Shown: positions 25,882-36,083 of the stretch, piece after piece
Position numbering within the stretch: the first letter of the stretch is position 1
Layout of the letters: the number at the start of each line of letters is the position of its first letter
Source of the DNA: Coriobacterium glomerans PW2
GTDB taxonomy: Bacteria; Actinomycetota; Coriobacteriia; Coriobacteriales; Coriobacteriaceae
Direction of reading: 5' to 3'
Assembly: GCF_000195315.1 (NCBI RefSeq)
Contig: NC_015389.1
Span: forward strand, 1,426,001-1,490,000
Length of the DNA: 64,000 bases
The notes under the pieces: generated by a model
Databases searched by the model: none
Told to the model about the DNA's origin: nothing
The model's input: only the letters and a program-made list of their open reading frames with translations
Translations under genes and position numbers: made by a program

Positions 25882-26309
25882 CGGTAAGCGGTTATGATGC
25901 TCGCACCACATGAGAATAGGCGAGGCGGCGCAACCGGCGGCTGCAGCACAGCAGGATGTTGCGGAGGAGGTCGCGCCCGGAGATCACATGCGACAGAGGG
26001 GAGAAGCCGGTATGGCCTCCGGGTTCCCGCGCGCCGATGACGCCGGTTGGGACACCTCGCCTTTGTACGATCGCGGGAACACGTCTGCGTCCCCGTGTCG
26101 TCTGTGTGAAATTACCCAAATTGAGACGACCCGATATCCATTCACGAAATATTCATGTCCTGAAAGGTCGATTTTGCAAACAGGCGCAACTCGAATACGA
26201 GATTTCTCTATAACAGAATCCGGATAGAGGGTGCGCGCTGTGACTCCATCCCGAAGCATAAGACCGCCTCGTGATCGATCTCATGCAACCTCTTGCAGAT
26301 GAAACCCGA

Positions 26310-26747
26310 TCATCGCGACGGCGTCCGCTTGCAGTCGGCATCCTCAAGCATGCGTCTCAGAACCTCCACATGGCTGCGCCGCTCACGCGACGCTGCGCCC
26401 AGCAAGCAAACGACCTCATAGCCGCCATAGCGGTCGAAGAACCGCACGACAGCGTCGCGCGCGATCATCTCATCGCGATAAGCCTCGGAGAAGCTCTCCC
26501 ATGACATCGTCTTATGGATATAGGCGCCGAACAGCTCTGGAGTTGGCGCAAACAGCGTATCGTGCTCATAGTCCGCGTCGAGCAACTTGGGCACGAAATA
26601 CGCCAGATCGTTCTTCTTTGTGAATCCGGCAAGCTGATTGGTGTTCTTGAGTCGCACGTCAAGCAGAAGATCGGCGTGCTCCTCAGCGAGCGTATCGAAG
26701 AACTGCTGAGCGGTGATGCCATACGGCCTGATCGTGTGGATTCTCAT
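26310..26747 (-). CDS. DUF488-family protein
   Basis: A 145-residue protein with the DUF488 pattern: MRIHTIRPYGITAQQFFDTL, LLLDVRLKN and DLAYFVPKL. The usual C-terminal LLC...CH motif reads VCLLGAASRERRSHVEVL here, so both conserved Cys positions are replaced. The family's role is unknown. The ATG at 26747 follows GAGGG; an in-frame ATG ten codons upstream is also possible. Confidence 0.75.
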   Translation of the reverse strand: MRIHTIRPYGITAQQFFDTLAEEHADLLLDVRLKNTNQLAGFTKKNDLAYFVPKLLDADYEHDTLFAPTPELFGAYIHKTMSWESFSEAYRDEMIARDAVVRFFDRYGGYEVVCLLGAASRERRSHVEVLRRMLEDADCKRTPSR

Positions 26748-26940
26748 GATGTAGAGCCCTCTTCTCATTCGCTTCATGCAATCGGAACGGAAGCACTGAA
26801 GTTACTATATCCACTGGAAAAATCGATATACCTGCTGTCCCGCAGACAAACACTCGCTTGATGGTTTCGGCTCCGTTATCGCTCGATTGCACCTCGGCTT
26901 ACAGGACTTTGTACCGCAAGGCGAGAAGTTAGCGACTACA

Positions 26941-26973
26941 AAATAAGGTCAGACGCTTTTCAGCATCTGACCT
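26941..26973 (-). terminator. Intrinsic terminator of tRNA-Val
   Basis: On the minus strand AGGTCAGA and TCTGACCT (26973-26966 and 26953-26946) form an 8-bp stem with a 12-base loop, followed by TATTTT. It starts 10 bases after the tRNA CCA end. Confidence 0.9.
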
Positions 26974-26982
26974 CGTTGTTCG

Positions 26983-27057
26983 TGGTGGGCGTTACAAGAT
27001 TTGAACTTGTGACCTCTTCCGTGTCAGGGAAGCGCTCTCCCCCTGAGCTAAACGCCC
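26983..27057 (-). tRNA. tRNA-Val (anticodon GAC)
   Basis: The acceptor stem GGGCGTT/AACGCCC, D-arm TAGCTCAGGGGGAGAGC, anticodon stem-loop CTTCC-CTGACAC-GGAAG and TPsiC loop GTTCAAATC are complete, with CCA encoded. The anticodon GAC reads valine GUC/GUU codons. Confidence 0.95.
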
Positions 27058-27087
27058 GATTTGCGCCTGCGTGCACGCGCAGGTGCT

Positions 27088-27116
27088 AATATAGCGAACC
27101 TGCGCAGCTCTGTAAA
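27088..27116 (-). promoter_or_regulatory. Promoter of tRNA-Val
   Basis: On the minus strand TTTACA (27116-27111) and TATATT (27093-27088) are spaced by 17 bp. The tRNA starts 30 bp downstream of the -10 box. Confidence 0.75.
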
Positions 27117-27354
27117 GATCGAATCTGAAAAAGCGCGTCGCGGTTCGCGCGAGATGCCGTGCATCGCGCCTCTCAGATGGACACCGCTATCCTGACGAAA
27201 CCATATGCGACCGGTCGCCGCAAGCGGTGACGCGCGACTCCGTCCGATCGGGCGGATGCCGAGGTATCCGAAAGCGCAACTGCAGCTCCCGTGCTCCGTC
27301 ATCCGATGAAAAGCCCTCGTCGCAGGACCCTCGTCGGTTTTTTTGCGATGTGGC

Positions 27355-27383
27355 TTGCATGGACCTGAGTTCTCGTGTATCTT
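27355..27383 (+). promoter_or_regulatory. Promoter of the tRNA-Gly/tRNA-Cys transcript
   Basis: TTGCAT (27355-27360) and TATCTT (27378-27383) are spaced by 17 bp and end 12 bp before the first tRNA. Confidence 0.7.
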
Positions 27384-27395
27384 ATCTCTCTGCAA

Positions 27396-27471
<76 letters not shown>

Positions 27472-27511
27472 TCGCATGCAACGGCCGGATCGAGATTCGG
27501 CCTTTTTCTTC

Positions 27512-27585
27512 GGCGACGTGGCCAAGTGGTAAGGCAGAGGCCTGCAAAGCCTTTATCCCCGGTTCGAATCCGGGCGTCGCCTCCA
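27512..27585 (+). tRNA. tRNA-Cys (anticodon GCA)
   Basis: The acceptor GGCGACG/CGTCGCC, anticodon stem-loop AGGCC-TGCAAAG-CCT and TPsiC GGTTCGAATCC are complete, with CCA encoded. It lies 40 bp after tRNA-Gly and is followed by a strong terminator. Confidence 0.95.
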
Positions 27586-27593
27586 GCAACAAG

Positions 27594-27632
27594 AGCCGGT
27601 AGAGGTGCTTTCCTCTACCGGCTTCTCTTTTT
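27594..27632 (+). terminator. Intrinsic terminator of the tRNA-Gly/Cys transcript
   Basis: AGCCGGTAGAGG (27594-27605) pairs perfectly with CCTCTACCGGCT (27612-27623) around a 6-base loop and is followed by TCTCTTTTT. Confidence 0.95.
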
Positions 27633-27664
27633 CTGCACGTGCTGTGATACCGCTCGATCGCCGA

Positions 27665-28498
27665 TCACGTCTCCACTGTCGACAGAAGCTTGATGAGTCG
27701 AACGAGCGTACCTCGTGCATCCGTGCGTCGGTGCACCTCCACGCTGTCGACGAGCATCCGCATGAGTCTGATGCCCCGCCCGCGCTCCTCGGTCACATCC
27801 GGCTCCTCGTCAGCACCGATTTCATAACCCTCGCCGCAATCGAGGACCTCCACGACGACGCGATCGACATAGGCGCGTATCGTCATGGTCACACCATCGC
27901 AGTCCGCGTGATCATAAGCGTTGCTGAGCGCCTCCCCCAAGGCAGAAACCGTGTCCAACCGTGCATCGTAGCCCATGGGCAGATCACTCAGTATATCGAT
28001 GGCTCGATGCCGATAGTAGCTCAGGTTCTCGATCCCCTTCTGCACGACGATGGCCTTGCTCCACAAAGGGGATTGATCTTGAGATGCAACAGGGATCGGC
28101 AATCGATGGGCAGCGGTGACATGCAGCACATCGAGCGGCTGCGCACGTTGAAGAAAGCGAATGATCTCGGGTGAGGCGTTTTCCAGCGTCAGCAGACCGC
28201 CTGCATGCATGAGACTCCGAGCGCAGGCGAGCAGGAACGCCAGACCCGTGGAGTCTATGAATCCAACATGCTCGCAGTTGAGCAGAATCCGCCTGATGCC
28301 AGATTTCACATAATTGTCTATCTCGGAGCGCAGCAGAGACACTGTCGCGATATCGATATCCCCCGCAGGCGCGATGACTGCTATGTCGTTCCATCCATCC
28401 ATACCGTTTTGATTCCCCGGTGACTCGGTTCTAAACAGCTGCTCGGCTACTCGCTCCGAGATGGCAGCATGTTGGTTATATTTTAACCATTTCTTCAT
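27665..28498 (-). CDS. STAS anti-anti-sigma domain fused to an RsbW-like serine kinase domain
   Basis: A 277-residue fusion. Residues about 36-135 form a STAS domain with the phosphorylatable Ser83 in GFIDSTGLAFLL. Residues about 150-272 form a HATPase_c_2 anti-sigma kinase with the N-box ALGEALSNAYDHA (Glu189, Asn193), the G1 box VEVLDCGEGYE and the G2 region RGRGIRLMRMLVDSV. In Bacillus these partners are separate proteins (RsbV and RsbW); here both are on one chain. It is the last gene of a three-gene operon with a SpoIIE-type phosphatase, which would dephosphorylate the Ser. No sigma factor is adjacent. The start at 28498 is butted to the previous stop codon with a weak ribosome site; Met33 behind GGGGA is an alternative. 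Confidence 0.85.
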   Translation of the reverse strand: MKKWLKYNQHAAISERVAEQLFRTESPGNQNGMDGWNDIAVIAPAGDIDIATVSLLRSEIDNYVKSGIRRILLNCEHVGFIDSTGLAFLLACARSLMHAGGLLTLENASPEIIRFLQRAQPLDVLHVTAAHRLPIPVASQDQSPLWSKAIVVQKGIENLSYYRHRAIDILSDLPMGYDARLDTVSALGEALSNAYDHADCDGVTMTIRAYVDRVVVEVLDCGEGYEIGADEEPDVTEERGRGIRLMRMLVDSVEVHRRTDARGTLVRLIKLLSTVET

Positions 28499-29428
28499 CT
28501 ACGATATGTCTGAATCGTCCATTGCGGCCTGGAATCGTTCCTCGGGCGTATCAGGCTCGACATGTACAACGGTGTCGACAACCTGGGGAAAGCTCTCGGC
28601 GATCGCGCGCTCGACCAGACCGGCGACCTCGTGCGCATGAGCGATGCTCATGGACGGCTCGACCATGATATGCAGGTCCATGTAGACCTCGCCCTCGGTT
28701 CCGCGGGTTCGAACGTTATGGCAGTTGATCGCTCCGGGAACCGAGTTGACAACCGATTTGACTTCACGCACGGAGATTCGCGCCTTGTCGGAGAGCGTCG
28801 CGCTGGCTTGACGAAACACCTCGTAGGCGCTCTTCAGTATCATCACTGCAACCAGAATCGATACGATTGGATCCGCGATGGGCCATCCCGCCCGCACGAA
28901 CACGAGACCCAGAATGACCGAAAGGGTCACGAGGACATCCGCGAGCGTGTGAAAGGAATCCGCCTCAAGCAGCTCCGAGCGCAGCGCACGGGCGCGATTT
29001 CGCTCAAAGACGACAACGAACAGGTTCACTGCCAGCGTGATCACCATGACGGCAAACGATCCGGCGTTCACCTGGGGCTCGGCGGTGGCGAATACGAGGC
29101 TGCCAACGGCTTCGGATCCGACTGAATAGGCTGCACCGAGCAGCATGATCCCAATACCGGCGCTGGCATAGGTCTCGAATTTCTGATGACCATAGGGGTG
29201 ATCCAGATCAGCGGGGCGTGCTGCAAGGGCCAGACCGATGATGCCGACGAGATTTGATACCGAGTCGAACAGCGAGGCGATACCGTCTGCACGGACCGAC
29301 ACGGCACCGGTGATGCTTCCGTACCAGATCTTTGCTACCGCGACCATGAGATTCAGCACCAAGATGATGCCGAGCGCATGCCGAATGCGCGAGAAGCGCT
29401 CATGCGCGCTGTGAGCCCCGATTCTCAT
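28499..29428 (-). CDS. Cation diffusion facilitator (CDF) family metal efflux protein
   Basis: A 309-residue membrane protein with about six helices in residues 15-210 and a C-terminal cytoplasmic metal-binding domain (VNSVPGAINCHNVRTRGTEGEVYMDLHIMV, given at residues about 222-251). The helix-2 motif reads VRADGIASLFDSVSN and the helix-5 motif ADSFHTLADVL. Thus the first transport site has Ala where the zinc type has His, which hints at a different metal, possibly manganese or iron. It overlaps the upstream phosphatase gene by 4 bp (ATGA) and abuts the STAS-kinase gene, so it is embedded in a signalling operon. Confidence 0.9.
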   Translation of the reverse strand: MRIGAHSAHERFSRIRHALGIILVLNLMVAVAKIWYGSITGAVSVRADGIASLFDSVSNLVGIIGLALAARPADLDHPYGHQKFETYASAGIGIMLLGAAYSVGSEAVGSLVFATAEPQVNAGSFAVMVITLAVNLFVVVFERNRARALRSELLEADSFHTLADVLVTLSVILGLVFVRAGWPIADPIVSILVAVMILKSAYEVFRQASATLSDKARISVREVKSVVNSVPGAINCHNVRTRGTEGEVYMDLHIMVEPSMSIAHAHEVAGLVERAIAESFPQVVDTVVHVEPDTPEERFQAAMDDSDIS

Positions 29429-31785
29429 TCAGGCTCCTTGTCTCTGTCAAAGCGAAGCGCAACGAGAGCGATGTCATCATCAAGCGTCGAGTCCGTGAAC
29501 TCATCGAGAGCATCCAGAATCGTCTGACACAATCCATGGAGTCCTTGATGAACGTGACGCATCACATGATCGCGCAGACGCTGCTCGCCGAAGAACTCAC
29601 CTTTCGAGTTGCGCGCCTCGATGGCACCATCAGTGTACATGAACAGTATGTCACCAGCGGAGAACTCAAAGGAACCCCCCTTGAACGACATGGTCTCAAA
29701 CGCGCCGACGACGCCGGACTGCATGTCCAGGACACAGGACTCAGGCGTGCACGATCGCGCTTCATCTGAACTCTTGAGAATCGAGGAGCGGATGAGCAGC
29801 GCGGGGGGACTGCCCGCCGAGCAGTACCACGCCCTGCCGCGGCGCAGGTCGATCTTGGCGATGAACATGCTGGCGAATGTCTCGACACGCGAGAAGCTCA
29901 TCAGCATGCTGTTGAGAGAGCGGCACATGCCATCCGGATCCGCTCCCTCCCAGGCATATGCGGTGAGCGCCGTCTTCACGAGCGCGGACATGGAAGCCGC
30001 CTCGACGCCCTTGCCCGATACGTCGCCGACCACCATGACGGCGCAGTCGTCTGGAAGATGGATCAGCGTGTAGAAATCGCCCCCTACAAGGGCCTGACGC
30101 GTCGCCGACGAGTAGAGCGAATCCGTCGTCAGTCCGGGTACATTCCCGAGCGCGTTTCTCATACCGACCTGAAGCGTCTGAGCTATGCAGCCCTGCTGCT
30201 TCTTATGCGTCGCATCACCCAGGTAGATCTCATACTCGTGCGCGAGCCACAGCATGTAGTCGTATTCCATATCATCAAGGGGCTCATATGACTCGTCGCG
30301 CAGCAGCACATACATGTGTTCCAGTCCGAGCTGTACCGGCGTCTGCGCAGCGGAGGCGCTATCATCGGCAGTTCGCGCGTCTGTCGGAGGTTCTTGGACG
30401 ATGAGCTGCGGACCGGGGTCAACGAAGATCCCCTGCCCCGGCAAACCGTGGGATTTGAGCCATTTTCCGAAGGTGGACTCCACGTTGAAGCGGGCCAGTC
30501 GCACACGCTCGAGATCGTCGCTGCATGTGGACTGAGCGCCGCCTGCATGAGCCAGATAGTCCTCGATACCCGGGTTCGGGCGAGCAGCCGTTTCTCTGGT
30601 GGAGAAGAACATCTCATCGATGCTTCCAGGGATGTCCAAGAACCTGCCGTTGACATCGAGCGCCCAACACTCGTTGTCTGCATCGAACTTAAACTCATAG
30701 AGGTCGCACGACAGGACTCGGCGCATCTCGCTCGAGATCTTCGGCCAGGTCCCCTTTCTGACGACACCGAACTCGAACAGGGTATCGCGGATATGATTGA
30801 TCGAGCGGATGAGCTTGGTCATGCGCTTGGATCGCAGGCTGTTCACCAAACCGACGAGCTGGATGGATAAGAACTCGCAAATGACCTCGAGCACCTTGAC
30901 GTCGTAGGCGCGCTGTGTCTTCGGACGACTCCAGCCCAGCTCTATCACGCCCAGAACCTGCGTCCCATAGAACACCGGAACCGCGATGAGCGAGCGAAAC
31001 GGCAAGGTTTCCTCGATCCTGAGGGAGAACCGCTGTCGATCGCCGTGATCATACATGATGATCCTCGGATCGTCCTCATCGATGGCGGGCAGAACAGACA
31101 GCCGACAGGACCGCTGCTTGCGCATCACATATGTAGGGATGCCCACGCCATAGGGTAGAAACACCGGAACATCGCACTCAGAGAGACTCCGCGAGACGCC
31201 CCGCAGTCGAAATCCGGTGCTCTCTGAGAAGTAGATCGCGCTGCCATCTGCATCGAGTGCACTGACCAGCTCGTTCAAGACGGTGTCCAGCAGTTTCGCA
31301 AGATCGGTTGCTCCAATGCTTTCCACGATAACCGAAATAATCCCCGAAAGGCGCTTATTTGCCGACTGCAGCTCGCAGAGAGCCCGGTTCAACTCCACAT
31401 CGCGGGCGTACCTCTCTTTGAGGCTTTGCATGACGACAAGAATCCTGCCGGAATCCGCCTGCTCGGATGTGCCGGAAGATAGCTGGACCGCGCGCGCGAG
31501 GACCGGGGTGAACGAGCCGTCGAACAGCTTGAGCGTGAGCTTGGTATCGGACCCGTCCAAGGGAAACGGCAGCTCGTGATCGGCAGCGCGCTCAAATGAC
31601 ACACTGAAGAGCAGATCTTTGATATTCGAACCCACGATAAGCGGCCGCAGCTCCGAGAGAAGATCAAGCAACTGGTGATTTATGTGCAGAATCGTTCCGT
31701 CATGCGCGCACACGGCGATGAAGTCGCTCGTCATCTCAACCAGCTTCAGCAGCCCTATGGCATCGTGATAGGGCATGGCGTCCAT
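29425..31785 (-). CDS. PAS-GAF-SpoIIE-type PP2C serine phosphatase (RsbU-like)
   Basis: A 786-residue regulator. A PAS-like sensor lies at about residues 8-110 (TSDFIAVCAHDGTILHINHQLLDLL in pieces), a coiled linker at 115-160, a GAF domain at about 160-310 (SAIYFSESTGFRLRG, SLIAVPVFYGTQVLGVIELGW), a less conserved middle, and a SpoIIE/PP2C phosphatase at about 560-786 with GGDFYTL, VGDVSGKGVEAA, FASMFIAKID, FMYTDGAIEARN and DDIALVAL. It probably dephosphorylates the STAS Ser of the operon's fusion protein. The start at 31785 is fixed by GGATGGAGG; longer readings would run into the tRNA-Leu gene. Confidence 0.9.
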   Translation of the reverse strand: MDAMPYHDAIGLLKLVEMTSDFIAVCAHDGTILHINHQLLDLLSELRPLIVGSNIKDLLFSVSFERAADHELPFPLDGSDTKLTLKLFDGSFTPVLARAVQLSSGTSEQADSGRILVVMQSLKERYARDVELNRALCELQSANKRLSGIISVIVESIGATDLAKLLDTVLNELVSALDADGSAIYFSESTGFRLRGVSRSLSECDVPVFLPYGVGIPTYVMRKQRSCRLSVLPAIDEDDPRIIMYDHGDRQRFSLRIEETLPFRSLIAVPVFYGTQVLGVIELGWSRPKTQRAYDVKVLEVICEFLSIQLVGLVNSLRSKRMTKLIRSINHIRDTLFEFGVVRKGTWPKISSEMRRVLSCDLYEFKFDADNECWALDVNGRFLDIPGSIDEMFFSTRETAARPNPGIEDYLAHAGGAQSTCSDDLERVRLARFNVESTFGKWLKSHGLPGQGIFVDPGPQLIVQEPPTDARTADDSASAAQTPVQLGLEHMYVLLRDESYEPLDDMEYDYMLWLAHEYEIYLGDATHKKQQGCIAQTLQVGMRNALGNVPGLTTDSLYSSATRQALVGGDFYTLIHLPDDCAVMVVGDVSGKGVEAASMSALVKTALTAYAWEGADPDGMCRSLNSMLMSFSRVETFASMFIAKIDLRRGRAWYCSAGSPPALLIRSSILKSSDEARSCTPESCVLDMQSGVVGAFETMSFKGGSFEFSAGDILFMYTDGAIEARNSKGEFFGEQRLRDHVMRHVHQGLHGLCQTILDALDEFTDSTLDDDIALVALRFDRDKEPE

Positions 31786-31869
31786 CAGCGAGCCTCCATC
31801 CTCAGCTTGCCGCGCGCGGACTCCATGCCGCACGCTCTTTACATGAGCATACCAAAGGAAGGTCAGGGA

Positions 31870-31893
31870 GAAAAAGAAAGCCCCTGGCGAGGC
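31870..31893 (-). terminator. Intrinsic terminator of tRNA-Leu
   Basis: On the minus strand GCCTC-GCCA-GGGGC forms a short stem followed by TTTCTTTTTC. It lies between the tRNA 3' end and the phosphatase start codon. Confidence 0.7.
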
Positions 31894-31904
31894 GAATGAA
31901 TCCA

Positions 31905-31995
31905 TGGTGTCGGAGGCGGGACTTGAACCCGCATGACCTTTGGAGGGGTCACTAGCACCTCAAGCTAGCGCGTCTGCCAATTCCGCCACTCCGAC
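31905..31995 (-). tRNA. tRNA-Leu (anticodon GAG)
   Basis: A class II tRNA with acceptor GTCGGAG/CTCCGAC, anticodon stem-loop CTAGC-TTGAGGT-GCTAG, a long variable arm (TGACCCCTCCAAAGGTCA) and TPsiC GGTTCAAGTCC, with CCA encoded. GAG reads CUC/CUU leucine codons. Confidence 0.95.
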
Positions 31996-32014
31996 ATGCT
32001 TTTCAGCGTGATTG

Positions 32015-32044
32015 ATAATAACCCATAGTGCCTCCGTAAGGCAA
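32015..32044 (-). promoter_or_regulatory. Promoter of tRNA-Leu
   Basis: On the minus strand TTGCCT (32044-32039) and TATTAT (32020-32015) are spaced by 18 bp, about 20 bp before the tRNA. Confidence 0.65.
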
Positions 32045-32099
32045 GAACAATTTTCATCCGCTCAGCATCGACAGAGTCCCGAAGCTCTCCGGTCCATAC

Positions 32100-32142
32100 G
32101 GCTCGCGCGCGCTCGAGGCGCCGCCTCCGCGCGAGCGCGCCG
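32100..32142 (-). terminator. GC-rich hairpin after the second opp operon
   Basis: Two imperfectly complementary 19-20 base GC-rich arms surround a GGC loop just after the stop codon of the distal binding protein gene. There is no U tract, so it may act as a mRNA 3' end stabiliser. Confidence 0.4.
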
Positions 32143-32148
32143 AAGTGG

Positions 32149-33900
32149 CTAGCTCGGCGTCGCGTCCGCCAGATGGATGCGCGTCTGAGGATCGATGTAG
32201 AGACGCGAGATGCGATCGGATCCGAGAACGATATGCGTGAAATACATCAGGGGGATGATCGGGCACATCTGAGCGATCAGCGTGTTGGCATCCTGAAAGC
32301 GCGATATGCGCGAGGACTCCTCCTTGATGGTGCGAGCCTCATTGATCGAGGCGTCAACCTCGGCGCTCGTGAACCCTGATCGATTGGATCCCTGAAGCGA
32401 ACTCGAATGGAACAGCGGGAAGAGAACGCTGTCCATAATGGGGTAGTCCGCAGTCCAATCCATATGGGCGAGCTGATATTGGCGGTTCTGATATCGCCCG
32501 ATCAAAACATCGCTCTCGGCTGTGTCGGTCTCGCAATCGATCCCAACATCCGCCAGGTCACGTATAATCGCTTCCATGACCTTCTTGTGGCCCCCGTCGG
32601 GATTGAACGAGAGCTTCAGCTTCACGCCGCGAGAGCCGTCTTTGCCCTTCGGATATATCTTGTCAAGAAGCGCTGCGGCCGCCTGCGGATCGTGTCTGGC
32701 ATACGGCCACGCTCCGCGTCGATAGCCCGGGATATGAGGAGGTATGATATCGTCTGCGGGTATGCGCGTGCTTTTGAAGACGGATCTGCAGATCTCGTCT
32801 CGATCGATCGCCAGAGAGACCGCCCGTCTGAAATCGGGATTGGAGAGCGGCTCGATCGTGGTGTTGCAGCAGATGAAGTATGTCGAGAGCTCTGAGCCGA
32901 GAACGAGCCGGGCACCCTCTTCCATCGTGCATCCGTCTGCAGACATGCCTCGATCTCCCTTGGCCTTCTCGTACTGGGTGATCGGGCAGTCGCAGATATC
33001 CAGATTCCCGATCTGGAACTCGCGAAAGGCCCGCTCGGCATCGGGCTGGATGCCGAGCGATATGGCGTCGATCTCAGATGGTGAAGGATACGCTTCGAAA
33101 CGTTGCAGCTCGATGCTCTGAGCGTGCTCATCCCAGCTTCCGATCATCCGGAAGGGCCCGTTGCCGACAGGGGCAGCGGCGAAACCCTTGGGATCGACGA
33201 GGGCAGAGGCGGGCACCGGGCCGAGCGCGGGATGAGCCGCGATACTCGGAAAGTCGGCATAGGGTGCCGAGAGCCTGACGACGAGCGTCTGCGCATCCGG
33301 ACACTCAAGACCGGCGAGACCGGAGGCTGCCCCGGAGCGCAGGCTCTGATAGCCATCGACGAGTGAGAGATGGTGAGCGACCTGTGAGGAACCGAGGTTC
33401 TTGGCGAGGACGCTATCGGGATCGACGATGCACTCCCATGCGCGCTTGAAGTCCTCCGATCGCACGGGATCCCCGTTATGAAAAGACGCCTGACGAAGAT
33501 GAAACGTGAACGTCTTAGCATCATCGCTCGCTTCGAAACTCGATGCGGCGAGACCCACGGGTGCGGCCTGCTCGAAATCATATCTGAGAAGCGGATCGAA
33601 GAGCTGAAAAACGACCTGCAGACCCGCGGCATCGCGGACGTTGATCGGATCGATCGCCGCCGGTTGCGATATCGCGACAGCGAGCTTGGCGGGACCCGTC
33701 TGAGCGCTCGTCTGGCTGCCGGGAATCGAAGCACCTTGTTTCGGAAGCCGAGAGCAGGCCGCAAGTGCCGCAAGCGAACCCACGGCGGCCACGCCTCCCA
33801 GAAAGGACCGACGTGTCAACGCAAAGGCATCGCGATCGCCGTTCACCGCCTTCGGTGCCCTGGCTCCGGCGCAGGCCGGATCATGCAACTCATCACCCAT
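32149..33900 (-). CDS. Second oligopeptide-binding lipoprotein of the opp operon (SBP family 5)
   Basis: A 583-residue binding protein at the distal end of the operon. The Tat motif TRRSFLGG is followed by a hydrophobic stretch and the lipobox LAAC. The family 5 pattern includes AIDPINVRDAAGLQVVFQLFDPLLRYDF in pieces, KTFTFHLRQASFHNGDPV and the hinge GNGPFRMIGSW. It is a diverged paralogue of the first binding protein at 38302, with fewer matching residues around the peptide pocket, so it may widen the transporter's range. The ATG follows GGAGGAG. It lies 25 bp downstream of oppF. Confidence 0.9.
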   Translation of the reverse strand: MGDELHDPACAGARAPKAVNGDRDAFALTRRSFLGGVAAVGSLAALAACSRLPKQGASIPGSQTSAQTGPAKLAVAISQPAAIDPINVRDAAGLQVVFQLFDPLLRYDFEQAAPVGLAASSFEASDDAKTFTFHLRQASFHNGDPVRSEDFKRAWECIVDPDSVLAKNLGSSQVAHHLSLVDGYQSLRSGAASGLAGLECPDAQTLVVRLSAPYADFPSIAAHPALGPVPASALVDPKGFAAAPVGNGPFRMIGSWDEHAQSIELQRFEAYPSPSEIDAISLGIQPDAERAFREFQIGNLDICDCPITQYEKAKGDRGMSADGCTMEEGARLVLGSELSTYFICCNTTIEPLSNPDFRRAVSLAIDRDEICRSVFKSTRIPADDIIPPHIPGYRRGAWPYARHDPQAAAALLDKIYPKGKDGSRGVKLKLSFNPDGGHKKVMEAIIRDLADVGIDCETDTAESDVLIGRYQNRQYQLAHMDWTADYPIMDSVLFPLFHSSSLQGSNRSGFTSAEVDASINEARTIKEESSRISRFQDANTLIAQMCPIIPLMYFTHIVLGSDRISRLYIDPQTRIHLADATPS

Positions 33901-33925
33901 GCGCTCCTCCGAGCCCCTCGCGTGG

Positions 33926-34953
33926 CTACAGGTCGATATGCGTCTCTTTGATGGGAAACCTCTTCGCGAAATGACACGCGCAGAAATGACCGTCCGCCAC
34001 GCACTCGAGCTTGGGCTCCTGCTTGCTGCAGATCTCCTTGGCGATCGGGCAACGCGTGTGAAACCTGCATCCGCTTGGCGGGTCGATCGGCGAAGGAGGA
34101 TCTCCAGCGAGAATGATGCGCTTGCGCGTGCGTTGAATATCGGGATCCGGCACCGGCACCGCGGAGAGCAGCGACTGGGTGTAGGGATGGTTCGGCTCGG
34201 AGTACAGCGTCTTCCAATCAGATATCTCCACGATCTTACCGAGATACATCACGGCGACGCGGTCTGAGATGTGCTGAACGACAGACAGATCATGTGCGAT
34301 GAACATGTACGCGGTTCCGAACTGCTTCTGAAGATCGGACAGCAGATTGAGGACCTGGGCCTGGATGGACACGTCGAGGGCGGAGACCGGCTCATCGCAG
34401 ATGATGAGTTTCGGGCGCAACGCGAACGCTCGCGCGATTCCGATGCGCTGCCGCTGCCCGCCTGAGAACTCATGCGGATAGCGATTTATATGCTCCGGAT
34501 TGAGCCCGACGACTTCGAGCAGCTCGCGAGAGGTGCGCATCCGCTCGCTTTTTGTGCCGACATCATGGATGGTCAGAGGCTCTGAGACGATCTCGCCGAT
34601 CGTCATGCGCGGGTTGAGGCTCGCATAGGGGTCTTGAAAAATGAACTGCATCTCGCGACGCATCGCCTTGAGCTCGCGACCGTTCATCGCCGCCATGTCG
34701 CGACCCTCGAAGAAGATCTTGCCCGCAGTCGGCCGCGTGAGATGCATGATGGTGCGCCCGGTCGTTGACTTGCCGCAGCCCGACTCGCCCACGAGGCCGA
34801 ATGTCTCGCCTGCGTGGATATCGAATGAGATGTCGCTGACGGCTGAGACCACCCGCTTTGACAGGCGACTCGCGATCACCCCTCCCTCTACGGGGAACTC
34901 CTTGGTGAGATGCTCGATTCTGAGCAGAGGCTCCTTCTCGGTGTCTGCCGCCA

Positions 34954-34957
<4 letters not shown>
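33926..34957 (-). CDS. oppF: Oligopeptide ABC transporter ATPase OppF
   Basis: A 343-residue ATPase with Walker A GESGCGKS, signature FSGGQRQR, Walker B LIICDEPVSALD, and the C-terminal GCRFHTRCPIAKEICSKQEP cluster motif. The N-terminal insertion VEGGVIASRLSKRVVSAVSD is longer than usual. The start ATG overlaps the oppD stop codon by 4 bp. Confidence 0.93.
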
Positions 34958-36081
<1,124 letters not shown>

Positions 36082-36083
36082 GC

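Larger units (their letters stand above)
25592..26309. other. Long interval without a supported protein gene
   Basis: Apart from the yedF promoter this 0.7-kb stretch holds a perfect short hairpin (CCGCCA/TGGCGG near 25745-25762) and a larger stem-loop with a U run at about 25819-25881. It also has an open frame at 25910-26227 that has no recognisable domain, no ribosome site and an atypical composition. I do not call it a gene. Confidence 0.5.

Noticed and set aside
25910-26227. Possible 105-residue protein in the interval between yedF and the DUF488 gene
   Set aside because: No ribosome site, no domain, odd composition, and no conserved-looking start; kept only as a note in the interval entry.
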